In this document: piece by piece, positions 27,335 to 36,386 of the stretch
Layout of the letters: each line of letters begins with the position of its first letter
How positions within the stretch are numbered: the first letter of the stretch is position 1
Source of the DNA: Anaerolineae bacterium
GTDB lineage: Bacteria > Chloroflexota > Anaerolineae > Aggregatilineales > Phototrophicaceae
Direction: 5' to 3'
Assembly (NCBI GenBank): GCA_022843385.1
Contig: JALHNT010000037.1
Span: 1-64,000 of the forward strand
DNA length: 64,000 nt
Made by a program: the position numbers and the translations under genes
Notes under the pieces: generated by a model
Database searches by the model: none
What the model was told of the DNA's origin: nothing
Seen by the model: the letters and a program-made list of their open reading frames with translations, nothing else

Positions 27335-28144
27335 GTGCAGGTGACGCATCCATTATTCGACCTGACCGGACGAGTGGCGCTGGTAACCGGAGCCGCCCAG
27401 GGCATGGGGCGCTCGATGGCAATCGCCCTTGCCGAGGCCGGGGCTGATGTGATGATCTGTGATCTGAATGAAAGTAGTCTCCAGGCGACAGCCGCCCATA
27501 TTCAAGGGCTTGGACGACGGGCTGTTCCGGTGGTCTGCGACATCACCGTTGTTGAACAGATCCGCGCCATGTTCGCACAACTGGATCGCGAATTCGGGCG
27601 TATTGACATCCTGGGGAATGTGGCCGGGCCAGGCAAACTCGCCATGCCGGAAGACCTTGACCTGAAAGATATGGAAGCGGTGCTTTATGGTTTGCTGGTC
27701 GCCCGTTTCTGTAGCTGTCAGGAAGCCGGGCGGCGGATGCTGGCAGCCGGCAAAGGCAGCATCATCAATATTTCCTCGATTGGTGGGGTGACAGCGCTGG
27801 GACGGGGCAACTTTCCCTATAGCGTCGGTATGGGTGGCGTGGCGCAGATGACGCGCGAACTCAGCACCGAGTGGAGCGGGCGCGGGGTACGGGTCAACGC
27901 CATTCTGCCAGCGCAGGTAATGAACCCCGGTCTGGAAGACCGAATCAAGGCAGACCCCGGTCTGGAGGCCATGTTCCTGCGCGGCATTCCCATTGGTCGT
28001 CTGGGGCGTCCGGATGACATCAAGGGGTTGGCAATTTTTCTGGCATCGGATGCCTCGGCCTGGATCACCGGCGCGATCATTCCGATGGATGGTGGCAATC
28101 TGGCACAGAATGCCGGTGGTACCGCCGGTCCGCGCAAAGCGTGA
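27335..28144 (+). CDS. SDR-family protein with altered YxxxK motif
   Basis: 269 residues from a GTG at 27335. Rossmann motif TGAAQGMGRS at about 18-27, CDLNES after the second strand (NAD preference), NISSIG as the catalytic serine segment, and DGGNLAQNAGG at the end. The motif that should read YxxxK is YSVGM, so the catalytic lysine is replaced by methionine, and NNAG is changed to GNVAG. Either it is not a normal SDR oxidoreductase or another residue compensates. Four bases separate it from the upstream gene. In L-fuconate-like pathways an SDR oxidises the 2-keto-3-deoxy acid; here that assignment is tempting but the missing lysine weakens it. Confidence 0.8.
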   Translation: MQVTHPLFDLTGRVALVTGAAQGMGRSMAIALAEAGADVMICDLNESSLQATAAHIQGLGRRAVPVVCDITVVEQIRAMFAQLDREFGRIDILGNVAGPGKLAMPEDLDLKDMEAVLYGLLVARFCSCQEAGRRMLAAGKGSIINISSIGGVTALGRGNFPYSVGMGGVAQMTRELSTEWSGRGVRVNAILPAQVMNPGLEDRIKADPGLEAMFLRGIPIGRLGRPDDIKGLAIFLASDASAWITGAIIPMDGGNLAQNAGGTAGPRKA

Positions 28145-28244
28145 ACCGAGTCATGAACACAGCGGCAATTATCAGGAACACAAGAAAGGAGACGTGTGGT
28201 TCAAAGCGGCCTTCAAGCGCGGGCTGATTGACCACACACCACTT

Positions 28245-29243
28245 ATGGCAGAGTTCAAAGTCGTCATCACCGATTTTGGTTCACCCGAAAACGAACTTGA
28301 GGCGGCGGAATTCCGCCACTCTGGTCTGGATGTAGAACTGATTCGCCTGAATGCCAAAACTGCACCGGAACTGCTGCCTACGGTGGTCGATGCGGATGCC
28401 CTGATCGTTCAGTGGACTCCCATCCCGCGTGATGTGATCGCGCAATTACGCCAATGTCGCGTCATTTCCCGCTATGGGATTGGCGTAGATATGATCGATT
28501 TAGCCGCCGCTGGTGAACACGGCATACCGGTGTGCAACACACCCGATTACTGCATTGATGAAGTGAGCACCCATACCCTCAGCTTCATTCTGATGCTCAA
28601 CCGCCAGATCATGCCGCAGGATCAGCATGTTCGGGCCGGTAAATGGGGGCCGCCGACCCCGACGCCACCAGCGCGCCTTTCGACCCAAACCCTGGGCGTG
28701 GTCGGGATGGGCAACATCGGGCGTGTTGTGGTACAGAAAGCCGCTGCCTTTGGCCTGAAAGTGCTGGTCTACGATCCTTATCTCAGCGCGGATACAGCCG
28801 CCCAGGCGGGCGTGGAACGGGTTGAGCTGGAAACGCTGCTGCAGCGCGCTGATTACGTCACGCTGCACTGCCCGCTGACCGAAGAAACCCGCCACCTCAT
28901 CAGCACCGCCCAATTGCAGCAGATGAAGCCGACGGCCTATCTCATCAACATGGCGCGTGGCCCGATTGTCGATCAGCCGGCGCTGGTTGAAGCGCTGGTC
29001 AGCAAAACCATTGCCGGGGCTGCGCTCGACGTGTTTGAGAAAGAACCGCCGCCTGCCGATGAACCGTTGCTGAAGCTGGAGAATGTCATCTTCACGCCGC
29101 ACCTGTCCAGTTGGTCAGCCGAGTCCTTCGTGCAGTTGCGCCGTGAAGTGGTGCAGAACGTGGTGACGGTCTTCCAGGGGCAGCAGCCCCGTTCGATTGT
29201 GAACCGCAAATTCCTGGTCGCACCGACCCGGCAGCAGGCCTGA
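28245..29243 (+). CDS. D-isomer-specific 2-hydroxyacid dehydrogenase (phosphoglycerate dehydrogenase-like)
   Basis: 332 residues from the ATG at 28245; the frame is open much further upstream, where it shadows the SDR gene, and a GTG at 28194 sits only two bases after AAAGGAG. Cofactor motif GVVGMGNIGR near residue 150. Catalytic Arg in INMARGPIVD, Glu in VFEKEP and His in TPHLSSWSAE, the usual triad. It would interconvert a D-2-hydroxy acid and a 2-oxo acid with NAD. It is one of three members of this family in the same cluster (also 38802 and 44344). Confidence 0.88.
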   Translation: MAEFKVVITDFGSPENELEAAEFRHSGLDVELIRLNAKTAPELLPTVVDADALIVQWTPIPRDVIAQLRQCRVISRYGIGVDMIDLAAAGEHGIPVCNTPDYCIDEVSTHTLSFILMLNRQIMPQDQHVRAGKWGPPTPTPPARLSTQTLGVVGMGNIGRVVVQKAAAFGLKVLVYDPYLSADTAAQAGVERVELETLLQRADYVTLHCPLTEETRHLISTAQLQQMKPTAYLINMARGPIVDQPALVEALVSKTIAGAALDVFEKEPPPADEPLLKLENVIFTPHLSSWSAESFVQLRREVVQNVVTVFQGQQPRSIVNRKFLVAPTRQQA

Positions 29244-29252
29244 GGATTGAAC

Positions 29253-30206
29253 ATGAGCCAACGATTTTTAGTCACCGGCGCGTTAGGATGTATTGGTGCC
29301 TGGACGGTCAAACGACTGGTGGACGAAGGCACACCGGTCTGGACGTATGACCTGGGCAGCAGCCAGCACCGGCTTCAGCTCATCATGGACGACGCTGCGC
29401 TGGCAAAAGTCAATTTTGTGTCCGGCGACATCACCGACTTCGATGCGTTTGATCGTGTGGTTGCTGAAAATGGCATCACCCATATTGTTCACCTGGCGGC
29501 TTTTCAGGTGCCGTTCGTGCGCGCCGAGCCGGTTCTGGGGGCGAAAGTCAACCTGATCGGCATGTCGGTCGTGCTCGAATCGGCCAAACGCCACCTCGAT
29601 CACGTGCAGGGTCTGGCCTATGCCAGCTCGGCAGCGGTGTATGGGCCGCCGGGCAAGGGCTTTCAGACGGCGACGCTCTACGGCATCCATAAGCAGGCCA
29701 AAGAGGGCATGGCCCGTATCTATTCGCAGGATTACGGCCTACACGCCGTCGGCCTCCGCCCCCATACCGTCTATGGGCCGGGGCGCGACCAGGGGATGAC
29801 CTCGACGCCGACCAAAGCGATGCTGGCTGCCGCCGTTGGCCGACCGTATCAGATCACGTTTGGCGGCACCATTGTGATGGAACACGCCGACGACATGGCG
29901 CACATCTTCATCGATGCGGCGCGCGCCCGCCCCACCCAGGCCGGGGCGTATGACGTAGGCGGCAGCACCGTCACGGTCGAGGCGATTGTGGCGGCCATCA
30001 ACTCGGTTGCGCCTGAAATGGCGGGTCAGATCACTTACAACCCAACACCGCTGCCCGTCACTTCTGACCAGAATACCGAAGGGCTACAGGCGCTGCTGGG
30101 ACCGCTGGCCTGGCGACCGCTGGCGACCGGTGTGCAGCAAACGATTGAGCATTTCCGGTTGGCGGCGCAAACCGGACGCATCGATGTTGAGAAGGCGATT
30201 GCCTGA
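29253..30206 (+). CDS. NAD-dependent epimerase/dehydratase (extended SDR)
   Basis: 317 residues from the ATG at 29253 (TGAGGA upstream). N-terminal FLVTGALGCIGAWTVKRL is the extended-SDR NAD motif, with SSAAVYGP and the catalytic YGIHK near residue 145. Such proteins act on nucleotide sugars, or on free sugar acids and hydroxyacids (DenD-like). Since it is embedded in a catabolic cluster with hydroxyacid dehydrogenases, an epimerase for an acid intermediate is more likely than a nucleotide-sugar enzyme. It lies 9 bp after the preceding gene. Confidence 0.87.
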   Translation: MSQRFLVTGALGCIGAWTVKRLVDEGTPVWTYDLGSSQHRLQLIMDDAALAKVNFVSGDITDFDAFDRVVAENGITHIVHLAAFQVPFVRAEPVLGAKVNLIGMSVVLESAKRHLDHVQGLAYASSAAVYGPPGKGFQTATLYGIHKQAKEGMARIYSQDYGLHAVGLRPHTVYGPGRDQGMTSTPTKAMLAAAVGRPYQITFGGTIVMEHADDMAHIFIDAARARPTQAGAYDVGGSTVTVEAIVAAINSVAPEMAGQITYNPTPLPVTSDQNTEGLQALLGPLAWRPLATGVQQTIEHFRLAAQTGRIDVEKAIA

Positions 30207-30230
30207 CCGCTTGAAACGGGGATAGTTGAC

Positions 30231-31622
30231 GTGGCATTGATCGGGATTGATCTGGGGACATCATTCATCAAAGCGGGCGTTCTGGATCTCGACAGTCTGC
30301 AATTGCAGGCGATCCAGCGCGTTCCGTTTCCGGATGCGCTGCCCGGTCGCCCTTCGCTTTACCGCGAATATGATCCTGCTGCGGTGATGACGGCCGTCCG
30401 CTGGCTGCTGGAGCAACTCGCGCCGGAGATCGATGATTGTCAGGGGATTGTCCTGTGTACCCAGATGCACGGCGTGGTCTGGACAACCGATCAGGGGGAA
30501 GCCCATTCCACGCTGACGACCTGGCAGGATCAGCGCGTTCTGGAGCCGCACCCTGCTGGCAATGGCACGTATTTTGATGTGTTGAAAGCCCGCTTAACGC
30601 CTGATGAGGTGCGCCAACTGGGCAATGAACTGCGTCCTGGTTTGCCTGTGGGCTTGTTCTTCTGGCTGGCGGAACAGGGACGGCTGCCGCAAGCCGATCT
30701 CATCCCGGCGGCGCTGTCGGATTTTGTGGTGGCGAACCTGTGCGGATCGAGGCCAATGACCGATGTCAGCAACGCGATGGCACATGGACTGCTCAACCTG
30801 GAAACGCTGCGCTGGCACGATGCCGTCATCCATAAGCTCGGCCTGGGACCGATCCGCCTGCCGGAAGTCTGCGCTCATGGTACGGTGGTGGGGCGGCTGA
30901 AGTGGGGAGAGCGAACCATCCCCTGTTACACGCCGATTGGCGATTATCAGTGCGCCATTCTGGGAGCGCTGCTTCAGCCCGACGAATTGTCACTGAATAT
31001 CTCCACCGGGTCGCAGGTCAGCCTGCTCAGACCCGAAACGGAATTTGGCAACTTCCAGACTCGCCCGTTCTTCGATGACCGCTTCGCCATCACGGTCACC
31101 CATATCCCGGCCGGGCGGGCGCTGAATGCCCTGGTTCGGCTCTTCTCCGAACTGGCCGACGCTCAGGGTCTGACGCTGGACGATCCCTGGTCAACCATCG
31201 TGACAGCAGCGTCGCAGGTCAATCCACCGCGGATGCGCGCCCATCTGGCCTTTTACAACAGCGCCAGCGGGGATCACGGTGCTTTCACCGACATTCGTGA
31301 GGATGAACTGACAGTCGGTCATGTGTTCCGCGCCGCTTTTCAGAGCATGGCGGACAGCTACTATGCTTTTGCCCGGCAGCTTTCCCCCGATCAGAGATGG
31401 GATGGATTGGTGTTTTCCGGCGGATTGGTGCAGAAGATCGACCTGCTGCGCCAGATGATCTGCGATCAGTTTCAGGTTCGTTATCGCCTGTCCCCAACGG
31501 CTGAAGATACCTTGCTGGGATTGATGGCGCTGGGACTGGCATTTACCGGACGGACTGCTTCGATCTCCGAGGCGACAGCCGTCCTGACGAACGCTTACGC
31601 GGTGGACTCAGCTTTGGTCTGA
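30231..31622 (+). CDS. FGGY-family carbohydrate kinase
   Basis: 463 residues from a GTG at 30231 (GGGGATAG upstream). N-terminal ATPase motif IGIDLGTSFIKAGVLD, QMHGVVWT near residue 80, NISTGSQVSLL in the second domain and VFSGGLVQKIDLLRQM near 390. FGGY kinases phosphorylate pentuloses, hexuloses and polyols with ATP in the cytoplasm. It is somewhat shorter than xylulokinase (about 490). The sugar is unreadable from the sequence. Its position between the epimerase and the transporter suggests it traps the imported substrate or a derived ketose. Confidence 0.88.
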   Translation: MALIGIDLGTSFIKAGVLDLDSLQLQAIQRVPFPDALPGRPSLYREYDPAAVMTAVRWLLEQLAPEIDDCQGIVLCTQMHGVVWTTDQGEAHSTLTTWQDQRVLEPHPAGNGTYFDVLKARLTPDEVRQLGNELRPGLPVGLFFWLAEQGRLPQADLIPAALSDFVVANLCGSRPMTDVSNAMAHGLLNLETLRWHDAVIHKLGLGPIRLPEVCAHGTVVGRLKWGERTIPCYTPIGDYQCAILGALLQPDELSLNISTGSQVSLLRPETEFGNFQTRPFFDDRFAITVTHIPAGRALNALVRLFSELADAQGLTLDDPWSTIVTAASQVNPPRMRAHLAFYNSASGDHGAFTDIREDELTVGHVFRAAFQSMADSYYAFARQLSPDQRWDGLVFSGGLVQKIDLLRQMICDQFQVRYRLSPTAEDTLLGLMALGLAFTGRTASISEATAVLTNAYAVDSALV

Positions 31623-31756
31623 TCCACATGACACAGGCATGATGGCGGCTGCAACGCCAGAAAATCACGATGAAGGAGGTGATGTTCTGATCAGTATTCG
31701 AGCCTTGAGAAACCCATTTCGTAAGATTATCACTTTTGCGGATAGAGAGGATTGAC

Positions 31757-33091
31757 ATGACCGAGCCAACCAACACCAAAAAGACTTCTGCGAAACAGGC
31801 CATTAGCCGCCGTGACTTCCTGAAAATCGGCGCGACCACAGCGGCAGCCTCGGCGGTAGCGCTGCCCACCAGCAAAATCGGCTTCCCCAACTTCATTCGC
31901 CAGACCAAGATGGAACTCAACCTGCTGACCTGGTTCTGGACCGAGCCGGGGCGTGGCGATGCCTGGCGTGCCATGATCCAGAAGTTCCATGAATCGCAGT
32001 CCGACATCCAGGTCAACGAGAGTGGTTACGGCGAGAACGACTACTTCCAGCAGATCCTGATCCAGGCGCGGTCAGGCCGCATCGATGGCGATATGTTCAC
32101 CCAGACGCCAGATGGCTTCCTGCGCCTGATGAACGCCGGTCACACCATTTCGCTGGAAGATGTGGTCGAGCGCGCTGGTGTCAAACTGAGCCAGGCGCAG
32201 GATATGCTCCGCAAGGATGGCGAAGTCAACGGTCTCGACATCGTGACGGTGCGTTTCGGTCTGGTCTACAACAAGGCGCTGTTCGATGCCGCCGGCATTG
32301 GCGAACCGACAGACATCGAAAGCTGGGTCGCCGGAGCCACCGCCCTGACGGATCGCCCGAATCAATTCGGCATTTACTCGCCGCACCTGGCATCTGAACC
32401 CTTCACCGTCTGGTTCACCCTGGCGCAGTGGCCCGTCCTCTTTGGTGGTGTTCTGGCTGAAGGCAAGACACCGACGTTGACCTCCGAACCGGTCATCAAC
32501 GGTATCAAGCTGTTCAAGCAGATGTACGATGCCGCCATGCCACAGGGCACCGATCTCGGTACGGCCAACCAGATGTTCGCCAACTCGCAGATTGCCCAGT
32601 ATCTGATCGTGTCGGCGGCTGTCAATCAATGGAAGACTAACGCTGAAGACCCGGAACTGTACGGCAACCTGCGCAGCGCGGCACCCTTCTGGCCGAGCAA
32701 GAAGGGCATCACCCGCATTCACCCCATCTGCATCAATGCCAACACCGAACCGGAGAAGCAGGATGCCGCCAAGGAATTCCTGACCTGGCTCTACACCAAA
32801 GAGAATTATCAGGAATTGCTGGAGCGCTGCCTGGATGTGATCCCGGCCATCGAGGGCGGTATCCGTCCTGAATATCGTGAGACTCTCACCTGGGCTGATG
32901 GTTACGACGCCACTGAGGCGATCACGGTGCCGGAAGTGCTGGGCGACTTTGTCCTTTTCAACGACGAACTGGGCCAGGTGGTCACGCCTTACATCGAAGA
33001 AGTCTTGGCCGGTGCGAAATCGGTTGAAGATGCGCTCGGTGAAGCCCAGGTTGATGCTGAAGCGCTGGCTGAACGCGTCTTCGCCAGTTAA
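31757..33091 (+). CDS. Sugar ABC transporter binding protein with twin-arginine signal
   Basis: 444 residues from the ATG at 31757 (GAGAGGA upstream). The N-terminus contains SRRDFLKIGATTAAASAVAL, a textbook Tat signal (S/T-R-R-x-F-L-K), so it is probably exported folded. The mature protein is a family 1 extracellular solute-binding protein (LLTWFWTEPGRGDAWRAMIQ, then a mixed alpha/beta two-lobe body). The permeases follow after a 288-bp gap that holds a hairpin and a family B repeat. No ATPase gene is nearby. Confidence 0.92.
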   Translation: MTEPTNTKKTSAKQAISRRDFLKIGATTAAASAVALPTSKIGFPNFIRQTKMELNLLTWFWTEPGRGDAWRAMIQKFHESQSDIQVNESGYGENDYFQQILIQARSGRIDGDMFTQTPDGFLRLMNAGHTISLEDVVERAGVKLSQAQDMLRKDGEVNGLDIVTVRFGLVYNKALFDAAGIGEPTDIESWVAGATALTDRPNQFGIYSPHLASEPFTVWFTLAQWPVLFGGVLAEGKTPTLTSEPVINGIKLFKQMYDAAMPQGTDLGTANQMFANSQIAQYLIVSAAVNQWKTNAEDPELYGNLRSAAPFWPSKKGITRIHPICINANTEPEKQDAAKEFLTWLYTKENYQELLERCLDVIPAIEGGIRPEYRETLTWADGYDATEAITVPEVLGDFVLFNDELGQVVTPYIEEVLAGAKSVEDALGEAQVDAEALAERVFAS

Positions 33092-33129
33092 GGCCACTCC
33101 AAGAAAATAATGCTCCCATAGATTGCCGT

Positions 33130-33157
33130 GTAGGGGCGCAATATATTGCGCCCCTAC
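33130..33157 (+). terminator. Perfect 28-bp palindrome after the binding-protein gene
   Basis: GTAGGGGCGCAATA joined to TATTGCGCCCCTAC forms a 14-bp perfect stem 39 bp after the stop. There is no T-run, so it is more likely a stabilising or attenuating hairpin between binding-protein and permease genes than a full terminator. Its GGGGCGCA arm resembles the hairpin at 16683-16708, which also follows a binding-protein gene. Confidence 0.55.
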
Positions 33158-33180
33158 GGAAGAAAACCTGCCGCTATGGG

Positions 33181-33292
33181 CTAGTACATCAAGGCCTAAA
33201 CAACCCCAGTGTTTGCCCTCACCCCCAGCCCCTCTCCCACGGGGCGAGGGGAGAAAAACAACTCTGGGTGCATTTGAGCCTAAGTGAACTAG
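33181..33292 (+). repeat. Dispersed repeat family B, copy 2
   Basis: Begins CTAGTACATCAAGGCCTAAA, ends GAGCCTAAGTGAACTAG (imperfect inverted ends), with the core TTTGCCCTCACCCCCAGCCC and CCCACGGGGCGAGGGGAG. Highly similar to 10196-10304. Lies inside the transport operon. Confidence 0.8.
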
Positions 33293-33379
33293 GCATTTTC
33301 CTGGAATAGCCTAAGTGAATTCACCGTAAGGACATGGGCGCACCCGTGTCCTTACCTGTAGTTTCACGAGGAACATGTT

Positions 33380-34300
33380 ATGGCTGTTCAAGCCGCTATC
33401 GCTGCACCCGTTGTTCACCGCCGTCGGCGTGATTATCTGCCTTACATGCTGGCGCTGCCCATCGTGCTCTACGAGGCAGTCTTCATACTCATTCCAATTG
33501 TTCAGCAGTTCTTTTCCAGTTTCACCAGTGACATCATTGGCATTGGGACGGTCAGGTGGGTCGGATTCGAGAATTACGAGCGCCTGTTCGCCGACAGAAA
33601 CTTCTGGAATTCAATGCGGGTGACGCTGTCCTTCATGGGCGGTACGGTCATCATCGCCGTCGGGGCAGGTTTGATCGCCGCCCTGCTGATGAATCAACAC
33701 TTTCGCGGTCGGTCGGCGGCGCGGGCCATCATGACCCTGCCCTGGGCTTTCCCCGATCTGCCCACCGTGATCATCTTTTACTGGATTCTCAACCCGAACT
33801 TCGGCATCATCAACGTCTTCGTTCGTTGGTTTCTGCCGTTGGAACAAAATCCCAAATGGCTGCTCGATATCAATCTGGCGCTGCCGCTGATTATCGCGAT
33901 TGCCGCCTGGAAAGCCTTCCCTTTTTACGGATTGGTGACGCTCTCAGTCCTGCAATCAATCCCCCATGAACTCTATGAAGCCGCCAAAGTCGATGGGGCG
34001 TCGCGGCTTGAGTCCTTCCGCTATGTCACCCTGCCGGAAATCATCCCGACGCTGATGCTGATGGGGGTGCTGGCCTGCATCTTCGCCTTCCGTCAGTTCG
34101 CCCTGATCTTTCTGCTCACTGGCGGCGGCCCGGCGCGAGTCACCGAAACGCTGGTGATCTCGGTGTATAAAGCGGCCTTTAATTCGTTCGATTTCTCCTA
34201 CGGCGCGACGATTGGCGTGGCCGGTTTCATCGCAGTGTTCGTTATCACGCTGTTGTTCGCCTTCCTGCAGCGTCGTCAGGAAGCGGAGGCGGCATCATGA
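33380..34300 (+). CDS. Sugar ABC transporter permease (MalF/UgpA type)
   Basis: 306 residues from the ATG at 33380 (GAGGA eight bases upstream). First helix about 24-45 (MLALPIVLYEAVFILIPIVQ), five more follow. EAA loop ELYEAAKVDGASRLESFRYV around residue 200. Its last codons overlap the next start (ATGA at 34297-34300). Forms the channel with that protein in the inner membrane. Confidence 0.93.
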   Translation: MAVQAAIAAPVVHRRRRDYLPYMLALPIVLYEAVFILIPIVQQFFSSFTSDIIGIGTVRWVGFENYERLFADRNFWNSMRVTLSFMGGTVIIAVGAGLIAALLMNQHFRGRSAARAIMTLPWAFPDLPTVIIFYWILNPNFGIINVFVRWFLPLEQNPKWLLDINLALPLIIAIAAWKAFPFYGLVTLSVLQSIPHELYEAAKVDGASRLESFRYVTLPEIIPTLMLMGVLACIFAFRQFALIFLLTGGGPARVTETLVISVYKAAFNSFDFSYGATIGVAGFIAVFVITLLFAFLQRRQEAEAAS

Positions 34301-35193
34301 ATCAAGTGGAAACCACCCTGCCGGTACAGTCAGGCAGCCGCAGCCTCGCCAGCCCCCATCACTGGACGCGGCGCATCCCCCTCTACATCATGGTGCTGCT
34401 GTTCTGCATCACCACCGCCTTCCCGATCTACTGGATGCTGGTGGCTGTCTTTCAGCCTATCGAATACAGCCTGCAATATCCACCGCCGTTTTTCCCCCAG
34501 TCGATTGAATTCACCGTCTTCAACGAAATCTTTGGCGGTCAGGATACGGCTCAACGCATCGATGTCTGGATTTTTAACTCCATCATTCTCGCCAGCATGA
34601 CCACGCTCATCTGCACCGGGCTTTCCATCCTGGGGGCCTTTGCCCTCTCTGGACGGCGCTGGCGCGGGCAGGGTATGTTTGGCCTGCTGCTGCTGACCAC
34701 TCAGATGCTGCCGGAAGCGCTGATCGTCATCCCGCTGTATGCCACGATTGACCGGCTTGACATGAAAGATAGCCTGTTGACGCTGGCGCTGGTCGATACG
34801 GCCTTTGTCCTGCCGATCTGCATCTGGATTCTGAAGAATGTGTTCGACACCATCCCCACCGAAATCCGCGACGCCGCGCTGGTGGATGGCTGTACCCGGA
34901 TGGGGATGCTGTGGAAGATCATGCTGCCGATTTCCGCCCCTGGTCTGGTGGCGGTGGGCGTGGTCGCTTTCTTCCATGCCTGGAATGAGTATCTCTTCGC
35001 TGCCGCGCTGATTACCGACCGGCGCCTCTACACCGCTTCGGTGGGGCTGGGGTCGATGATCTCGATGATCGACACGCCGGTGGATCGGCTGATGGCGGGC
35101 GGCATGTTGTTTTCGATCTTCCCGGTGATCTTTTATCTGCTGGTGCAGCGCTATATCGTCGCCGGGCTGAGCGCGGGCGCGGTCAAAGGATAG
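34297..35193 (+). CDS. Sugar ABC transporter permease (MalG/UgpE type)
   Basis: 298 residues, coupled to the previous permease by a 4-bp overlap. Six helices, the first near 30-52 (YIMVLLFCITTAFPIYWMLV); EAA loop EIRDAALVDGCTRMGMLWKI around residue 190; ends YIVAGLSAGAVKG. Inner-membrane partner of the protein at 33380. The M24 gene follows eight bases later. Confidence 0.93.
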   Translation: MNQVETTLPVQSGSRSLASPHHWTRRIPLYIMVLLFCITTAFPIYWMLVAVFQPIEYSLQYPPPFFPQSIEFTVFNEIFGGQDTAQRIDVWIFNSIILASMTTLICTGLSILGAFALSGRRWRGQGMFGLLLLTTQMLPEALIVIPLYATIDRLDMKDSLLTLALVDTAFVLPICIWILKNVFDTIPTEIRDAALVDGCTRMGMLWKIMLPISAPGLVAVGVVAFFHAWNEYLFAAALITDRRLYTASVGLGSMISMIDTPVDRLMAGGMLFSIFPVIFYLLVQRYIVAGLSAGAVKG

Positions 35194-35201
35194 GTGAGAC
35201 G

Positions 35202-36362
35202 ATGAGCAATCATGAACTGGAACGGGCGCGGGCTGAACTGAAAACGCTGGGGGCTGATTTCGCCCTGCTGTCATCAGGCGATAATGTGACTTATGTCAGC
35301 CACTTTGAAGTGCCGGTGGAATTTGGCGCGCTGGCGACTCTCAGCTTCATCCCGCCGCTGGCGCTTATCGGCGTGCGGGGTGAGGCGGCGCTGGTGACAC
35401 CCAGTTTCTATGAAGCAGCCGCGAAGCAGCCGAGCAGCGGCTTTGAGGTGCGGGGTTACGAGCCGGTCAACTGGTTCACGCCGGTGGATGGTCGGCAGAA
35501 TTTTCTGGATGCGCTGCGCGACACGCTGGTTCAGGCCGGACTGGGCAGCGGAACCGTCAAACTGGCAATCGAGGAAAAGACCCTCCCGACGGCGGCGCTG
35601 CGGCTGGTGATGGATGAATTCCCAAACGTCACGCTGCTCGAAGCCGGGCCAGCGCTGGCCGCTGCCCGCCTCATCAAGACCAGCCGCGAATTGGAGCTGC
35701 TACGCTTCGCCGCAGAAGTCAATCAGATCGGTCATACCGAGCTGCTCAACCAGACGCGCGAGGCTAGCCGGAACGAATTTGCGATGTGGTCGGCGGTCAT
35801 TCAGGCGATGGAACGCAAAGCCGGTCATCCGCTGATGGTGTTCGGTGAGCTGGTCACTGGCACGCGCTGCAAGATGGTCAATTACCCCGGCGGCCCCAAA
35901 GATGTGACGACCCGCCCTGGTGATCTGACGCTGATGGATATGAGTCCGCGCGTCAATGGCTACTGGTCGGATACCACCAACACGATGGTGGTCGGCGGGG
36001 TGGCGGCGACGGCTAAACAGACGTTATACGGCGTGGCCGCGCGTGAAGCATTCTATGCTGCTGCCGAGATGCTCCGTCCAGGTCGCCGCGCCAAAGAGGC
36101 CTACTTCGCTGCTGAAGCCACGTTTGAGAAACATGGCCTGAAGATCGGTCATTACGCCGGACATCAGATCGGTGTCTCGGTCAACGAAGCGCCGCGCCTG
36201 GTGCCTTATGACGACACCCCGATTCAGGCGGGCATGGTCTTTTCAATTGAACCTGGCGCATATGAAGGGCCAGATGGCGAGGCCGGGGCGCGCATGGAGA
36301 AATCGGTCATCGTGCACGAGTCTGGCCCGGAGATCATCTGCAACTTTGAGTGGGGATTTTAA
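35202..36362 (+). CDS. M24-family metallopeptidase-like protein (Xaa-Pro dipeptidase/creatinase fold)
   Basis: 386 residues. N-terminal creatinase-type domain (1-150), then the pita-bread domain with all five expected metal ligands in order: Asp in LMDMSPRV, Asp in GYWSDTTNT, His in HYAGHQIGV, Glu in FSIEPGAY and Glu in ARMEKSVIV. Hydrolyses Xaa-Pro dipeptides in the typical case, but related proteins cleave creatine or other small C-N bonds. In this cluster it follows the permeases by 8 bp, so a substrate-specific hydrolase acting on the imported compound is possible. Confidence 0.88.
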   Translation: MSNHELERARAELKTLGADFALLSSGDNVTYVSHFEVPVEFGALATLSFIPPLALIGVRGEAALVTPSFYEAAAKQPSSGFEVRGYEPVNWFTPVDGRQNFLDALRDTLVQAGLGSGTVKLAIEEKTLPTAALRLVMDEFPNVTLLEAGPALAAARLIKTSRELELLRFAAEVNQIGHTELLNQTREASRNEFAMWSAVIQAMERKAGHPLMVFGELVTGTRCKMVNYPGGPKDVTTRPGDLTLMDMSPRVNGYWSDTTNTMVVGGVAATAKQTLYGVAAREAFYAAAEMLRPGRRAKEAYFAAEATFEKHGLKIGHYAGHQIGVSVNEAPRLVPYDDTPIQAGMVFSIEPGAYEGPDGEAGARMEKSVIVHESGPEIICNFEWGF

Positions 36363-36386
36363 GCCGATAGGATAAGAAGCACTTTC

